From the NCBI RefSeq assembly GCF_000633535.1, contig NZ_AYMR01000009.1, positions 372,001 to 436,000 of the forward strand: a stretch of DNA of 64,000 bases. The letters are read 5' to 3'. This stretch comes from Leifsonia aquatica H1aii (GTDB taxonomy: Bacteria; Actinomycetota; Actinomycetes; Actinomycetales; Microbacteriaceae). A program made the translations under genes and the position numbers. Shown piece by piece: positions 63,661 through 64,000 of the stretch. The notes beneath the pieces were generated by a model. The model did no database searches. It had not been told where the DNA came from and saw only the letters and a list, made by a program, of their open reading frames with translations. The first letter of the stretch is position 1. The number at the start of each line of letters is the position of its first letter.

Positions 63661-64000
63661 CGCGGGACCTGCGCACCGCCACGACCGCGCTGCCGCTGCC
63701 CGCCCCGCTCCAGCTCGGGGCCATGACGGTGACGCGCCGCGAGTTCGCCGCGGTCCGGGTGGAGGAGGGCGGCGAGGCCGGCGTCGCCTACGGCCTCACG
63801 CGGGAGGCGCCGATGGCGGAGATCGTGGAGCGGCTGATCGCTCCGCACGTGCTCGAGGGCGACCTCGACCCGGAGGCGCTCTGGGACCGGGCGTTCCGCG
63901 GCAGCGCGATCGTCGGCCGGGTCGGCCTGGTGCGTCGCGCGCTGGGACTGGTGGACGTCGCGTTGTGGGACCTGCACGCGCGTCGGCTCGGCGTCCCGGT
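63657..64000 (+). CDS. Enolase-superfamily (mandelate racemase/muconate lactonizing type) protein, N-terminal part
   Basis: The first 114 codons; the gene runs past the right edge. The capping domain ends in RALGLVDVALWDLHARRLGVPV (partial), the hallmark of MR/MLE proteins such as sugar-acid dehydratases. GTG start overlapping the SDR stop by 4 bp, so the operon continues. The catalytic barrel lies outside the window, so the exact reaction is open. Confidence 0.85.
   Translation, partial: MTRDLRTATTALPLPAPLQLGAMTVTRREFAAVRVEEGGEAGVAYGLTREAPMAEIVERLIAPHVLEGDLDPEALWDRAFRGSAIVGRVGLVRRALGLVDVALWDLHARRLGVP

Overview
The window is about 70% GC, with dense genes, short spacers, GTG/TTG starts, 1-4 bp start/stop overlaps and many -10-like hexamers 6-7 nt before a start codon (apparent leaderless mRNAs). 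Gene content (a mycobacterial-type 530-residue SerA, the ilvBNC-serA-leuB order, ClpS-DUF2017, an ECF42 sigma factor with a DGPF partner, ABC sugar importers without their own ATPase) points to a free-living actinobacterium. Microbacteriaceae, for example a Leifsonia-like organism, is my inference; there is no rRNA in the window to confirm it. I see no CRISPR array, insertion sequence, prophage or rRNA operon.

Left part (1-20.8 kb): a leftward operon (secreted putative glycosidase, LacI regulator, sugar-binding lipoprotein) with a perfect LacI-type palindrome upstream; a baeRF-like protein; a leftward GH15-ClpS-DUF2017 operon diverging from a glucose-6-phosphate dehydrogenase paralogue; two small unknown proteins; an ArsB-like permease; a leftward MMPL-YhgE/Pip pair divergent from a TetR gene and facing twin palindromes; a lipoprotein SGNH hydrolase; a TIM-barrel isomerase; and trehalose synthesis genes otsA-otsB.

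Middle part (20.9-46.6 kb) is mostly core metabolism: ilvD, ilvBNC, serA, leuB and ilvE for branched-chain amino acids and serine, with cutC and a DoxX-like gene between. Also here are an ECF42 sigma factor with its DGPF partner and a promoter matching the reported ECF42 motif, a TetR/MFS efflux pair with a 26-bp operator, a class V aminotransferase divergent from a LysR regulator, panE-like and FAH genes, gltX, a flavin oxidoreductase, tRNA-Gln(CUG), a sortase-anchored beta-lactamase-family hydrolase, an SDR, Ppx/GppA and a siderophore-interacting reductase.

Right part (46.6-64.0 kb, continuing past the edge) is the most unusual region. A GntR/FCD regulator faces a long rightward run of 13 genes, the last cut by the window edge: Gfo/Idh/MocA dehydrogenase, ABC binding lipoprotein and two permeases, NAD-dependent epimerase-like protein, DapA-like lyase, 2-hydroxyacid dehydrogenase, second Gfo/Idh protein, GNAT, ceramidase-like hydrolase, two tandem paralogous Tat-exported beta-helix proteins, SDR dehydrogenase and an enolase-superfamily dehydratase. 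I infer a polysaccharide or acidic-sugar utilisation locus: outside enzymes cut a polymer, the importer takes up the product, and oxidoreductases, lyase and dehydratase break it down. The substrate cannot be told from the sequence.
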